Assembly: GCF_000090795.2 (NCBI RefSeq)
Contig: NW_003546293.1
Location: forward strand, 262,649-326,648
From: Amphimedon queenslandica
Lineage: Eukaryota; Porifera; Demospongiae; Haplosclerida; Niphatidae
Direction: 5' to 3'
DNA: 64,000 bases
In this document: piece by piece, positions 1 to 12,747 of the stretch
Layout: each line of letters starts with the position of its first letter
Numbering within the stretch: position 1 is the stretch's first letter
Notes under the pieces: generated by a model
The model's database searches: none
What the model saw: the letters and a program-made list of their open reading frames with translations, nothing else
What the model was told of the DNA's origin: nothing
Position numbers and translations under genes: made by a program

Positions 1-1
1 A

Positions 2-640
2 GGATGGACAAGAATAGCTTATCTTGACATGACTATGAAGTGTCCTTCTGGACTTCAGGAATGGTTCACTGGAGGCATTAGACTTTGTAGGAGAGAGGAT
101 AATTCTGCTGGTTGTAAGTCTAATGTATTTCAAACAAATGGTATCAGTTATAGTCAAATATGTGGTAAAGTGGTTGGATATCAAAAAGGATCCACTGATG
201 GAGTCAACCCTGGCAATATCAACAATATCAATAGTGCTTATATTGATGGAGTCAGTATCACATGTGGGTCACCTCGTAAACATGTCTGGTCTTATATAGC
301 TGGGTTAAGGTCTGATGTCAATACAGGTTCTACCTGTCCTTGTAATACTGGAGCAACTAGTACAGTTCCATCATTTGTAGGAGAGCACTATTATTGTGAG
401 TCAGGTAGAAATAGTAATAATCCAAGTAATAACTTCATTAATACTGCTGATCCATTGTGGGATGGAAATAAATGTCCTTCAAAAGAAGCTCCTTGTTGTA
501 CTGGTACTGGTCTTCCATGGTTCTTCAGAGATTATGGTAATGCTACCATTACTGATTACATTGAACTGAGGGTGTGTGGTCATGAGGGACATAACAATGA
601 TGATACTCCAGTTCAATTGTATGAGATTTACGTCAAGTAA
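2..640 (+). CDS. Fibrinogen-like domain protein, 3' part only (5' end outside window)
   Basis: The reading frame is open from the left edge and ends at TAA 638-640. The ATG at 29 is internal: the codons before it read GWTRIAYLD, the same motif as in the next gene downstream. The fragment is a cysteine-rich extracellular domain with CPSGLQEW, GEHYYCESG, DPLWDG, CCTGTGLPWFF and a final ELRVCG block. It is nearly the same as the C-terminal ~210 residues of the gene at 1225-2773, apart from a three-residue deletion after YLDM and changed loops, so the two are tandem duplicates. The missing N-terminus presumably carries the FReD start and a membrane anchor, as in the neighbour. By family it is probably a recognition or adhesion receptor. 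Confidence is high for coding and duplication, moderate for the fold name. Confidence 0.85.
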   Translation, partial: GWTRIAYLDMTMKCPSGLQEWFTGGIRLCRREDNSAGCKSNVFQTNGISYSQICGKVVGYQKGSTDGVNPGNINNINSAYIDGVSITCGSPRKHVWSYIAGLRSDVNTGSTCPCNTGATSTVPSFVGEHYYCESGRNSNNPSNNFINTADPLWDGNKCPSKEAPCCTGTGLPWFFRDYGNATITDYIELRVCGHEGHNNDDTPVQLYEIYVK

Positions 641-1224
641 AGGAACAATTAATAATTATAAGTAGTGTATTGTCTTTGTTAGTAGAACATTAATTGTCAT
701 TAGTACTGTACAGACGAATAATAATAATTATATATTATTGAAAAGTGCAAACTAAGTGAAAGCAAAAGATATCATAAACAATATACCACATGCTTATGCC
801 GAAAGCAAACAAACATACTGCATATACAAAGCTGATTTATTTTTAAAATTTTACTATGCCAAATGCTGTACTTCTATCATTCTTTTCTACCATCTACCAA
901 AGCATCAGATTCTAAAGAAGATTCAGAGTTAACCAATCAGAAGGTAATGCTTTTTGTAGAGAAGATTGTGTGTTGAGGGTTTGGGATTTTGCTAAAGCAG
1001 ATGAAAGAGATTGTCATTAGTAGAAACACACATATACATAATAATTATTATTGTGTAAATTGATCATAACTAAGATTTGAAACTAGCAAAAGCCAGATAT
1101 AAACTACATTCTTTGACTTGCCGTTTATAATGAAAAAATGTGCTGTTATTCATTGCCAACTATAAATACAAAAACAAAATTATATAAAGAGCTTTAGATA
1201 GCTATAAGCATAGCTAGTGAAGAG
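641..1224. other. Intergenic spacer between the two fibrinogen-like genes
   Basis: AT-rich sequence with no convincing ORF. It must hold the 3' UTR of the first gene and the promoter and 5' UTR of the second. I see no repeat or RNA gene in it. Confidence 0.6.
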
Positions 1225-2773
1225 ATGGAAAACAATACAATGTCAACAAGCTTTCAAAGTGAAGCTAAGGATTTCAATGAAGAAATGAAGCTAACACAAA
1301 ACACAGCCTATCAACCAGTAGTAAAGACTCATACTAGTACTGAAGAAGCAATGTACTCAGATCTTCAGGACTACTCAGGTATATACCATACAAGTAATTT
1401 ATTATTAAAACTAATGTATGATATATTCATTAGATTATCAGCTACCAAAAGCTAATGTTAAGTATACCAAACTTCCTCAACAACCAGTGCAGTATACTGT
1501 AGGAAAGAAGTCATTTGCTGCAATAATAATTCTACTGGTGATCATAATATTTCTATTGGTAGCTATACTTGTACTTAACTTAATATCAAAAGATACCTTC
1601 ATGAGTACATGTACATGTGATACAAGCAGTAATAGTGCTGGCCTCACTAATAGTGGTAATACTGCTATTAACAGTAACCTGTCACTGATACAGAAAAATG
1701 TGGAGGATATAAAGGAAAACTGTGTTACTAAAGATAGCTTGTTACTTCTCCAAAGTAATGTGGAATATATCATGGAACAGATTAATGATCACAATGTTAA
1801 CAGTAACCTCTCACTGATACAGGATACAATGAATAGCATAATTCAACAGATTATGGTACATGCTAATAATACCAACAGGTCTACAGATGAACTACTTCAA
1901 TTACTGAACACTAGTCTTATTAAAGATATCAGTATACCAACTGCTGCTGCTGTTAATGATGTACTACTAATAGTCAATGAATTACTAGAGATACAGAATG
2001 GATCCTCTATTCAAACTGCCATGGTTTCTTGTAAAGATATTAAAGCAGCTCATCCCAACAGTCCTTCTGGTTACTATTATGTTAACAGTCGCAATATATA
2101 CTGCAATATGGGAGAGCTGTGTGGACAAGATGGAGGATGGACAAGAATAGCTTATCTTGATATGAATGATAGTTCTCAGAATTGTCCTTCTGGACTTCAG
2201 GAATGGTTGACTGGAGGCATTAGAGTTTGTAGGAGAGAGGGTGATTCTGCTGGTTGTAGGTCTAATGTATTCCAAACAAATGGTATCAGTTATAGTCAAA
2301 TATGTGGTAAAGTGGTTGGATATCAAAAAGGAACACCTGATGCTGTTCACAATGGCATCAATATTAATGGTACTTACCTCGATGGAGTCAGTATCACACG
2401 TGGATCACTTCGTCAACATGTCTGGTCCTATATGGCTGGGTTAAGGTCTGACAGCAGTTCAGACCATGCCTGTCCTTGCAATACTGGAACAACTGATACA
2501 GTTCCATCATTTGTAGGAGAGCACTACTATTGTGAGTCAGGTACAAACAGTGCTCCTTCCTATGGTACCGTATACACTGGTGATCCATTGTGGGATGGGA
2601 ATAACTGTCCTTCAGTTGAAGCTCCTTGTTGTACTGGTACTGGTCTTCCATGGTTCTTCAGAGATTATGGTAATGCTACCATTACTGATTACATTGAACT
2701 GAGGGTGTGTGGTAATAGTAACTGGGATAATGAAGATACTCCAGTTCAATTGTATGAAATTTATGTCAAGTAA
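1225..2773 (+). CDS. Type II membrane protein with C-terminal fibrinogen-like domain
   Basis: Two exons, 1225-1378 and 1434-2773, are joined by a 55-bp GT-AG intron with the D codon split, giving 497 residues. The N-terminal ~75 residues are cytoplasmic in character and contain tyrosine-based motifs (EAMYSDL, KYTKL). A strongly hydrophobic segment at residues ~79-101 follows the basic GKKS, which suggests a signal anchor with the C-terminus outside. Next comes a ~150-residue Ser/Asn/Leu-rich stalk with a repeated NSNLSLIQ motif, probably coiled coil and glycosylated. The FReD-like domain starts at CKDIKAAHPNSPSGYYYV and includes GGWTRIAYL, CPSGL and CCTGTGLPW. The likely role is a surface recognition or adhesion receptor. 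The ATG at 1225 was chosen as first in-frame; one at 1240 is an alternative. The neighbour upstream is a tandem duplicate. Confidence 0.85.
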
Positions 2774-3401
2774 AGGAACATTATTATTGTGTGTAGCTTA
2801 TTACTGTGTATGGTAACAAAACTCATTTGATAGTAGTAGCATAGCAGTTTTATAATTAGAACAATAATATTATGTTTTAGAAGTAATACTTTATAGTTGC
2901 AATATCACTGCTGTCGTAGTGAAGGTGGCTAGGTACCAAAAATTACAAAAACATAAGAAACACAAACAAACAAATTCCATTGCTTACAATAAACATTCGC
3001 TGCACAAGCAACGCAATAAATGAATAACAATGGAACACAGACAAAGTAAACTGTCACACTATAAACACAAATTAATCTGAGACATTCGCTACTCCACGTA
3101 GTGACGTAGTTAATAATAATGATAGCATCATTATGTGTGGTGCTTTTTACTGAGATGATTACAACTTCATTTTTGTGGCCTGACGTATAGCCAGTGCTAG
3201 CTAGTTACATTTATTAAATTTACGAAATTGCAAAAATAAACCCAAGAAGATTAGAACCAGCAGTTTCAGCACTACTACCAAAGTATAATTAACAATTATA
3301 AATATTTTAAAAAGTGAATTCTTCCATCCACAAAAATTCACACAAGTAAAATATTTATTACTTCTAGGGTATGAGCTTTACTGAAACGTACACGTGACTG
3401 T
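2774..3401. other. Intergenic spacer, convergent 3' ends
   Basis: Between the 3' ends of the + strand fibrinogen-like gene and the - strand FKBP6 gene. AT-rich, with no gene, RNA or repeat that I can support. Confidence 0.6.
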
Positions 3402-5176
3402 TTACCTGTCAAGTTTTGCCATTTCCTTGCGTATCTCAGCATTATTAGGAGAGAGCTTGATTGCTTTGACCAAATACTTCCTCGACTCACTCCATTCTCC
3501 AAGCATCGAGAAAGCCTATTTTGATCACACACATATATATATGAGAAGATACAGAATAGAGACAAAGAAGAGGGTTTCAAAAAATGAGGATGAGATTGAA
3601 GACTTTGTACTTTAGCAAGAGTGAAAGTAGCTTTCACATTATTATCTTTCAGCTCCAGAACTCTTCTGCAATTTGTGATGACACATTTCGGTTTTCGCTG
3701 CTTCAAGTTAGTCAGCGACAAGTTAATGTATAACTTCATTAGTGAGTCTTTCCACAACTCCTCCTCCTCTTCGTCTTGGAGTCTTGAAGATTCTAAAAGC
3801 CGTATTGCCTAAAGGAAGAGAGAATTGTATCCACATATGCATAGTAAATGGTGTACAAGTTTCAATTATAATGAGAAGCAATTCATTATTACTTTAATAT
3901 AGTGATTGGTTGCTCTTCCATACATTTTCTGTCCAAAAAAATCATTACCAGCCTAAAAACATGATTTAAATTACATTATTAATGCTTAAATAATCAAAGT
4001 CACCACAAAATGTTTCTATTACAAAAAAACTTCAGTTCTTACCTCTCTCTCTGCATTGGCGACATTTACAATTTCCTTAAGGCTAACTTTGGCCTTATCC
4101 TCATCAGGTAATTCGTCATAACTGTCAGCAGCACTGTGATCAACAAAGGAGAGGACTTCAACTTCAAAAAGAACTGAAGAAAAAAGGGAAAAAAATTTAA
4201 ATGTACAAACATAAAGTCCAGAACATTAAATTATTGCCACAGCCCATGGACCATGTACTATAGTACAAGGGCTTTTACCCAATTTTGGAGCAACTTTAAA
4301 AATTTGTAAAAAATCCAATTTTGATCAGAATCAATTCAAACTTTTTACATAACATAAGTACATGTATATGCATCAGAAAAGTTATAAAAATGGAGAATTC
4401 TCTCCTTTTCAATTTTGGCAAAATTTGGCCTGAAACCATGTACTATAGTACAGGGACTTTTGTCCAATTTTGGAGCAACTTTAAAAATTTGTAAAAATCC
4501 AATTTGATCACAATCAATTTAAATTTTCCCTAACTTGAAGCTGCAGGCGGTATTCGTGGGGGACAACCCATGTCCCCAAAGGCATAGGGAGACTTCACAA
4601 GAAATTGAGACACCTCCTCCTTTCTCATGCTAGCCACACCCACTTCCAATCTAGTGATAGAAACAGATAATATCTTAATTAAATATAATACTAAAATTGC
4701 TCATTCATTTACATAAAATTAATAATAATACAAATTACTAATTAATTAATCAATATTTATTAAACCACACCCACCCTTCAATAACTTGATGGGTACCCAG
4801 ACGAATGGTAAGTGGTTTGTTACGCAATCGTGTCGAGTCGTACGGTTCATCAGAATATTCCAAGTATCCATTATAATGAACTAGAGGTTGAGAGAGGAAG
4901 AGAGATTATAATTTTCAGGACATTTCAATTACATGTATGTATATGTAGATTCATTTGAGTTTTGCTATGCATTTGCATGTCATCATCATCAGTGATTCAT
5001 CATTTCACTTACTGTATATATATATACATGCAATTTAATGATTTTTTGTATTGCTAATTTTTAATGAAAAGAAAATATGAATTCAATCGAAGTGGCTTAC
5101 ATGCACGTATAAGTACATATTATAGTTTTATTCAACATCTAATCTCTCTCTCTAATTCTCTCCCTCTTCTTATTGT

Positions 5177-5213
<37 letters not shown>

Positions 5214-5911
5214 TTTCACAGTTGCTCCCTCAGGTATGCTCAGTCCTATTCCAGGACGAATAATCTTCTTAAACACCATACCCTGTCCACTGGTAATATC
5301 ATCCATGATTGACTCAAGATGATCAAAGGGAGTCTATGGGTAAAAAATGAGATAAGTGAGAGAAAGGAGAGGGGGAGAATTATTGTCATTTCCCCCATAG
5401 TTAAAGAGAGAATACACTATGTCTAGAAACAAGAGTAAATATAATCATTATATAATTTTCCCCAAGGAATAGGAACTAATTAGGTCCCAAGATACTAAAA
5501 ATTCAATAATAAAATCAGAAAATTATTACTTGTCTAAAATTAATTATCAATAACCAATACTCACTGATGAGTCGGGAGCCTGCATACACTCCGGGTTAAC
5601 GTGCTGCCATATTTCATCAGATTTGTAATTCTTGAGTCTCTCCTTCTCGTTCTCTTCCTCTTCTCCGCCCGAATACGCATTAGGCTCAACCTCCAACTCA
5701 ATTCCTGTCTTTTCCAAATCGGCCAAATTAACACCGTTTACACTACCAGTGGGTCTTGCTGGTGGGAGCTAGGGGCGGGGAAAGGGGCGGGGAATAGTGC
5801 TTTATTAATTATTGATTTAATTAATTAACAACATTATTTTATATTTATTTTTAAAATACTTACAGCATCATACATGTCGTGAAAGTCTTCAAAAGGATCT
5901 ACAGAATTCAT
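3402..5911 (-). CDS. FKBP6: FKBP6-type immunophilin with TPR repeats
   Basis: Nine exons (5864-5911, 5565-5768, 5213-5333, 4775-4880, 4535-4650, 4043-4173, 3893-3952, 3611-3808, 3402-3515) join in phase to about 365 residues. An acidic N-terminus is followed by an FKBP domain (VKVHYNGYLEYSDEPYDSTR, then IEGLEVGVASM and PYAFGDMGCPPRIPP) and a TPR region (AEREAGNDFF, LYINLSLTNLKQ, KATFTLAKAFSMLGEWSESR). The FKBP12 Trp59 position is Leu and Glu54 is Gln, which fits the weak or absent isomerase activity of FKBP6. In animals FKBP6 (Drosophila Shutdown) is an Hsp90 co-chaperone in piRNA loading. It shares a 156-bp divergent spacer with RANBP1. An extended ending to 3338 would need a 25-bp intron, so I end at the TAA at 3402-3404. 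Confidence 0.9.
4240..4530 (+). repeat. Two diverged units of the dispersed repeat (intronic)
   Basis: Two copies ~186 bp apart begin with CCATGTACTATAGTAC, at about 4250 and 4436, within the FKBP6 intron between 4174 and 4534. Each contains an 'AATCAATT..AAACTTT' block, followed in the first by 'ACATAACATAAG'. This matches the core of the 174-177 bp repeats at 11.6, 35.3 and 54.8 kb, so it looks like an older branch of the same family. Confidence 0.65.
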
Positions 5912-6067
5912 TATTGGTTTTTCTACGAACCTCTTTCAAATCCCGCCTATCTTTGTATAACACAGTAGTTTCTAGTATACCTTCCCGTATAGCTCCGTAT
6001 ACTCTTAGACACGTGCTGCCTGTGTGTGACAGTCTGTGGTCCACCCCAAAATCCAATCTCTTTTAAA
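5912..6067. promoter_or_regulatory. Probable shared promoter, FKBP6 (-) and RANBP1 (+)
   Basis: A 156-bp spacer separates the start codons of two divergent genes. It must hold both 5' UTRs and promoters. No TATA box is evident. Inferred from position only. Confidence 0.5.
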
Positions 6068-7413
6068 ATGTCTACCGATGCTGATAAAGTAAGAACAGCC
6101 TTTTAAAAATTAATTTATACTTCTTTTGATAGGAGAATGAAGAAGTTGTCGAGAGTCCTGAGATTGATTTCAAGCCTCTAGTCAATCTTCCATTGATGAA
6201 GCTAAACACACTGGAAGACAACGAAGAAGAGATTCTTAAATTGTGAGAGATACGTGCATACTAAATCACCACGTCGCTGTGTTACATGTTTTGTTTGATT
6301 TTAAATAATTTGATTATTTGTGGTCGTTATGTTAATAGGTGGTTACTCCTAATTTTATTAAAAGTTTTGCCATTGCGAATAGCCCATTTTATACGAAAGG
6401 GTTAAATTAATTGTAGCATCATATTAATGTTATTTTTGCATAAAAGTCTGATTAATTTTTTTTTCTTATTTTAGACGTGCAAAGTTATTCAGATTTGAGT
6501 CGGCTAATGAACCCCCAGAGTGGAAAGAGAGAGGGATTGGTGATATTAAGCTAATGAAAAACAAAGCAACTCAGAACGTTCGTCTAATCATGAGAAGAGA
6601 TAAAACTCACAAAATCTGTGCCAATCATCTTTGTAAGAAATAATATAAAAATGACATTGTGTTATAAATGAATTTACATTTCCAATGCATTTAAATATTT
6701 GTCGAAACTGCTCCATTTTACATTTTTGGAAACATATTCTTTTGCTACGTAGAAACTTTTAAAGCCGATTTTGACAACTTTTTTAGTTACAGGCTCTGAA
6801 AAATTTTCAATTTATATTCAATTATTTTTAATTCCTCTTCTTTTAGTGACGAAGGAGATGTCCCTGATCCCATGTGCAGGCAGTGACAAAGCTTGGGTCT
6901 ACACTGTGTTGGCTGATTTCGCCGACGAAGAGCCAAAGAAAGAACAGCTGGCAATTCGATTCAAAAATGCCGAAAGTAAATTTAATGACTCCATTAACAC
7001 ATGGTCCTCAACATTTTAAATTACTGGGCTAAGAAGCTCTTTCTGATGAAGTAGTTCTATTTATGTATCTGTACATGATCCTTAATGTGTAATATTCTTC
7101 TGGATTTCAATAGTTTTTATTTGTTTTTTCTCTTTTAGTTGCAAGACAGTTTAAAGATGTTTTTGAGACTGCCCAGGAGAACATTCCATCATCTGCTAAT
7201 ACAACAATGACCAACGATGACCCAACGACTAATCTTACCAGCGATCTTGAAAAACTGGACGTAGGTACAAAAGACGATGGTAATGGAACACAGGCTGGCG
7301 ACAATAAGAGTACAGATGAGCCCAAGGATGAATCACAGGTTGAAGATGATGACAAGAAGAAGACAGAAGCTGTTGAGCCTGTTGCCACTAATGATGGCGG
7401 AAACACTTCTTAA
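6068..7413 (+). CDS. RANBP1: Ran-specific GTPase-activating protein cofactor RanBP1
   Basis: Five exons (6068-6088, 6133-6242, 6475-6632, 6847-6975, 7139-7413) give 230 residues. The first intron is only 44 bp. An acidic N-terminus leads into a complete Ran-binding domain: [68 protein letters not shown] and AIRFKNAE. RanBP1 binds Ran-GTP in the cytosol, stimulates RanGAP-driven hydrolysis and helps dissolve export complexes. The C-terminal ~75 residues are acidic, with Asp/Glu/Lys/Thr-rich low complexity, longer than a minimal RanBD. Length is close to vertebrate RanBP1 (~200). The start is the first ATG downstream of the divergent spacer. Confidence 0.95.
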
Positions 7414-7644
7414 TTATCGTACTTTCCTTACCTCTCCTCCACATTAATGATGTACTACCTATTGTTACTTGTCTTCAAACTATAAATAATGCGATTGTTA
7501 GAGACACGTGGGCGCACGTGATTAAAGTATACGATGAATATACGGTTAAAATAACGGGATATCCTAGTATGTTCTAATTATCCGGAAGGGGGAAGGAGGG
7601 TAATATTGTAATGTCGTGCTCCTGTAGAAGGACTATGACAGAGT

Positions 7645-8620
7645 ATGACCAGTAGAGTCGGAGGATTTCACCAGAAACACGGCTCAAACGTCCGCCTACT
7701 CGAAAACGGAACGGTAGCACACAGAGTGGAGAGCTACAACAAAGCTGTTGTCTTCACAGAGCGACCAATAAGCATAGGAGCAATGTATAAAGTCAGATTG
7801 CTGGACAAAGGAGGTGGATGGGCTGGGTCTATTGTAAGTCACGTGATATATACTTGTTAAAATTATTTTTGTTCATTTACTTGTGACCAATTTCTTATTT
7901 TATTATTATTGTGTACTAAAATGTTGCCGTATGTAATTATAAAAAGACTAATTTTTATATTTAGCGGTTCGGACTTACGACAGAATGTCCGGATGACATC
8001 GAAGTCCCTTCGGGTGCTCTAGACTTATATCGTAGCTCAAATTATTGGATCCTCTCTGCCAGCACTGTCCACAGCTCAGGGCAAGAGAGAAGAGTAGACT
8101 TTAACTTGGAATCTCTTCGTGTAGGCCAGTCTGTCGCTTGTAGCATTAACAAGGAAGGAGAGTTGCATTATTTTATTGACGACGATGATAAAGGCGTAGG
8201 ATGGACCGGACTACCTTTAGATAAACCGATATGGGGTTTTGCAGATATTTATGGGTTGGCAAGAAAAATCAAATCAGAATTTGTATTTGGTAAGACAGTG
8301 AGAGAGAGGGAGAAGATGGAAGGCTGTGTAGTTATGTATAGAGATAAGGAATTACCGTATAGTTGGTCATTTTGGATGAGGATAATTATAGCCATTCACG
8401 AAAATAAACCCACCATTTTTGAACCATTATTATGCACATGTTCAATGGCTTACGGCCACAAATTCACCAAATCAAAGTCCCACCAATCACAAAAAAAATT
8501 AGTACTTCTTACCCCCTTCAAAATTACCAGCTGTACGGTGCATTTATGTTCATATTTTTTTCTGTTTTAGATGAACTTATGAGTTGTTCTGAAGATGAAG
8601 AAGACGAAGTGACAGGATAA
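7645..8620 (+). CDS. Neuralized-like protein with a single NHR domain
   Basis: Three exons (7645-7833, 7965-8289, 8571-8620) join in phase to 187 residues. One neuralized homology repeat fills most of it: FHQKHGSNVRLLENGTVAHR, VVFTERPISIGAMYKVRLLD, GGGWAGSIRFGLTTECPDDI, YWILSASTV, LRVGQSVACSINKEGELHYF and PIWGFADIYG. A short acidic tail (DELMSCSEDEEDEVTG) follows. No RING finger or SOCS box is visible, so it lacks the ubiquitin-ligase part of Neuralized/NEURL1; NHR domains themselves bind protein partners. Human NEURL2/NEURL3 are the closest in size. The start is the ATG just before the NHR; a nearby upstream ATG is out of frame. Confidence 0.85.
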
Positions 8621-9195
8621 TGAATAGAATAATCATCGATGATAGATTTTAATACTTCCTTACTCTCTCTCTCTTTCTTCCTCTCTCTCTCTTTTCTCTT
8701 CTTGACTCCTTTTCTCACTTTCTTATTTTTTGTTTTAAAAATGGGAACTTTAATAACAAGTATATTATTATTGAGTTTGTTATTATTTATCGATATAAAG
8801 TGTCTCTATATGAATAATTCAGACCTTCCTATTTTTATGCAAATATAGGCTAACACAAATTTGTTTAGCATCTCTGCATGTCAAAAAGCATTAGTGATAC
8901 AACAGTATTTCCACATCAAAGTCATCATATGAAATTACCTAGCGTATGTAGTAAGAGTATTGTAAGTAGTATAATTATTGCATTTAAAATATATTTTTAA
9001 AAATTTCCCACCAAGTCTGAGACAGTGAAATTATATCTATTATTATAACATAATACATAAGTGATAGATATTCAAGCAAAATAGATGCAATTTTAATTTA
9101 TGACAGGTTAGGCCATGTTTGTGTGGGTGATGTGTGGATATACACGTATTATATCATATCTAACAAGTTTCATTGTTATTTTATTCTTTCCGTGT
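8621..9195. other. Intergenic spacer, convergent 3' ends
   Basis: Between the NHR gene (+) and TBCCD1 (-). It holds a CT-rich run near 8660-8700 and otherwise AT-rich UTR-like sequence. No gene is supported. Confidence 0.6.
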
Positions 9196-12100
9196 TCATT
9201 TCATCGTAGAAGTGTTAGAACCAGCCGTTGGATCATGTCCTAAATCATAAATCTCTCTTTGATGTCCTGTAGCTTCTAGCCATTCCTTCAGAGAGAGAGA
9301 GAGAGGGGGAGGGGAGAGTAGGACATAATCATTTAACTAATAAAAGCAGCTATACTAACTAACTAACTCTGAATCGATCTTGTATGATTTTTTGAAGTTG
9401 TTGTTGCTTTTCTTGTGAGAGACGAGCGTCTTTGACTGTTTGTTGCCACTCAGCGATTCGTCTACTCAAAAAAACGAATTTCTTAGTCTCAAAAAATAAC
9501 TTTCAGAACTGGTTAAAATTTTCTACACCGGTACATGACATAAGGGCATTAATATCAAAATTCTAAGATGCTTTAACGGAATTGATGAGCACTTTCTACA
9601 TGGTACAAGGCTAGGGCATCAATATGCATAAGAACATGTAATAGAAGTATTTGGTGAAAGACAATAAGTCTGGGGCAATTCTAGATATTTCCACTCTCCC
9701 CTTTTATCCTCCCCACCTTTGTCTTTGAATCAATGCTTCTTTATAAACCGTTGGGAGCTTGCACGGATTTCTCTACAAGCAGAACATAAAGATGATCATG
9801 ATACCAGTACCATTAACAATACTAATACACTGATAAAGATTACTTTAAGAACTTAAGATGACCACATTCACTAACCTTTGTGTCTCCTTCCATTACAAAA
9901 GGAACTTCCATGGAATAAAAGTTCCTCGGATCCATCAGCGACCAATCAGAGCCCGGCGAAAGTAGGTGTGGCTTGTCCCACATGTTAATGTCCGGCGAGA
10001 GACCAGCGGAGGCCAAATGAGTCTCAAGTTGTGGATAGTAAGTGTTATATGGAGCAAAGATGATATCACGATTACTGGGGAAGAGTAGTGGAGGCGTCAT
10101 CGTTAAGAGGTGAATGGCTGAATGAGAGGTAGAGCTACAAGAAAGGACATAGGATGAAAGAGGAGGAGAAGGGAAATTCATAAACTGCATAGCTAGAAAA
10201 TTGAGAGTGTAAAAATTCGACAAATTTATTTTTGAAAAGACATGGCATTTAAAATATTTGGCAATTAGAATTTTGACCGTGTGCACTTGAAAAGGTATCA
10301 GATATTTTTCAATAGGTAGAGCAATAATGATAATAATAATAGTAATCATGATAATAGTGATTCACTCCTGCTTACCTCATATGTAATCTCCTGCAAGCAG
10401 TTACAAGACAGAGAGCGTTGCAGTTATTGATGATAATGCTCCTCTCCACTGTACCTAATACTAGGACACATCTTGAACACTTCTCAATCACAATGGACCT
10501 ACAGTATACCAGGTACCATGCAAGAAAAGAAATTACAAAAAAATTAAGTAATGCAAAAAATTATAATATTTATGTACAAATTGGTGCAAAATAAAAATTT
10601 TGAAAACAAGACTATGCGTAAATCATGTAATCATGTAAAAAATAAGTTTTAAATTATACAAAAAATAATGTACAAAAATTGGTGCAAAAATTAGTGCAAA
10701 ATGATAAAGTGAACTAACTTTATTGGTCCAAGGAGATAGATATAAGAGGACTTGCAGTTTCTTATGTAAACCGAAGCACCTTCCAGCCCACTCTGATCCT
10801 ACTTAATTAACTATTAATAACTAGTGTTTATTAATAGTTATTAACCTTTGCTAGTGTCTGCTTCGTGATCCCATGCAACAAAACTGAGTGAGATCTGAAT
10901 AATAAATAATAATTATAATATTAATAATAATTAAAATTAATAACAATTATAAATATTAATAGCAATAGTAATAATAATAATAATAGCATTAAATATTATT
11001 ATAATTTATTTTCCTATTACCCTTTGGGTGCCAGTTGTATATTGGATACAACTCGTCCGTAACTCTCACTCCGAAAACAAGGACACTTCTTGTCCCTGGC
11101 CCCTCCCTTCATTGCCTGACTCCCAAAGGGATTAATCACTAAATGAGACCGCAGCCATGTCTCAAATAGTGGAAGAGAGAAAGAGCTCCCATCCTAAAAT
11201 TAAATTCACAAATAATGAAGCAATTTTTTGATAATACTCAATTCGTTCAAGTTTTGCTCCAATTTAAAAAAATAGCAACATTATTATTTTGTGAATTTTT
11301 TTAAAGGAAATTGACATTGTGCTTGTGGGCCAATGGCAAATTTTCTGAGTCCCAATTTAACTTCTCTCCCTCATATCACATTCTCCTCCCTCTCTCTTTA
11401 ATCTCCATCTCCCTGCTTACTTCTAATAATCCATTACTGGTTATCTCATTAGGCTGGAGTGAGAGTGAAGTGAGAGGAGTGTGTGATTGTTTATCAGTTG
11501 ATGACAGAAGTAGAAATTCTAGTGCTCTTACACCTTCCATTCCAATCATACCATCTAACAGGATAAGCATATCAACTTTCATTTCAGTCTGGATATTTTA
11601 AGTTGGAGAAAACCATGGGCTATAGCCTTGGGTATTTTTCAGAATTTTGACGTTTTCTTAAAATGGCTGTAACTTGAAAAATTGAAGTCGGAATCAGCTC
11701 AAACTTTCTACACAGCATAAGGACATCAATATGTATCAGAAAATGTAATAAAAATTTGGGGTAATTTCGGAGCCATTTTAAAAAAACCATGGGCTATAGC
11801 CTTGGGTATTTTTCAGAATTTTGACGTTTTCTTAAAATGGCCATAACTTGAAAAATTGAAGTCGGAATCAGCTCAAACTTGCTACACAGCATAAGGACAT
11901 CAATATGTATCAGAAAATCTAATAAAAATTAGGGGTGATTTCGGAGCCATTTTTTGAAAAAAACCATGGGCTATAGTACAGTGATTTTTTCAAAATTTTG
12001 GCATTTTCTTTAAACGGCCATAATTTGAAAAATTGAAGTCGGAATCAGCTCAAACTTGCTACACAGCATAAGGACATCAATATGTATCAGAAAATCTAAT

Positions 12101-12698
12101 AAAAATTTGGGGTGATTTTGGAGCCATTTTTCAGAAAAAACCATGGGCTATAGCCTTGGGTATTTTTCAGAAATTTGACATTTTCTTAAAATGGCTGTAA
12201 CTTGAAAAATTGAAGTCGGAATCAGCTCAAACTTTCTACACAGCATAAGGACATCAATATGTATCAGAAAATGTAATAAAAATTTGGGGTGATTTCGGAG
12301 CCATTTTTTGAAAAAAACCATGGGCTATAGCCTTGGGTATTTTTCAGAAATTTGACGTTTTCTTAAAATGGCTGTAACTTGAAAAATTGAAGTTGGAATC
12401 AGCTCAAACTTTCTACACAGCATAAGGACATCAATATGTATCAGAAAATCTAATAAAAATTTGGGGTGATTTCGGAGCCATTTTTAGAAAAAACCATGGG
12501 CTATACTTTTTTGACTTCAGGTATATACATTTCTATTGTACCTGCATTTGATAACAACTGAAGTATCTCGTGTAAATGTCCACGAACAAAAGCCAAATGC
12601 GCATGATCAGATGAGGACTATAAAATAAAATAATAATAATTATAGCAATAATAATAATAGTAATAATAATAATATTAATAATAATAGTAATAATTAAT

Positions 12699-12747
<49 letters not shown>

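Noticed and set aside
3338-3405. Extended FKBP6 C-terminus through a last exon at 3338-3380
   Set aside because: It would require a 25-bp intron, about half the shortest credible intron in this window, and the frame already has a TAA at 3402-3404.
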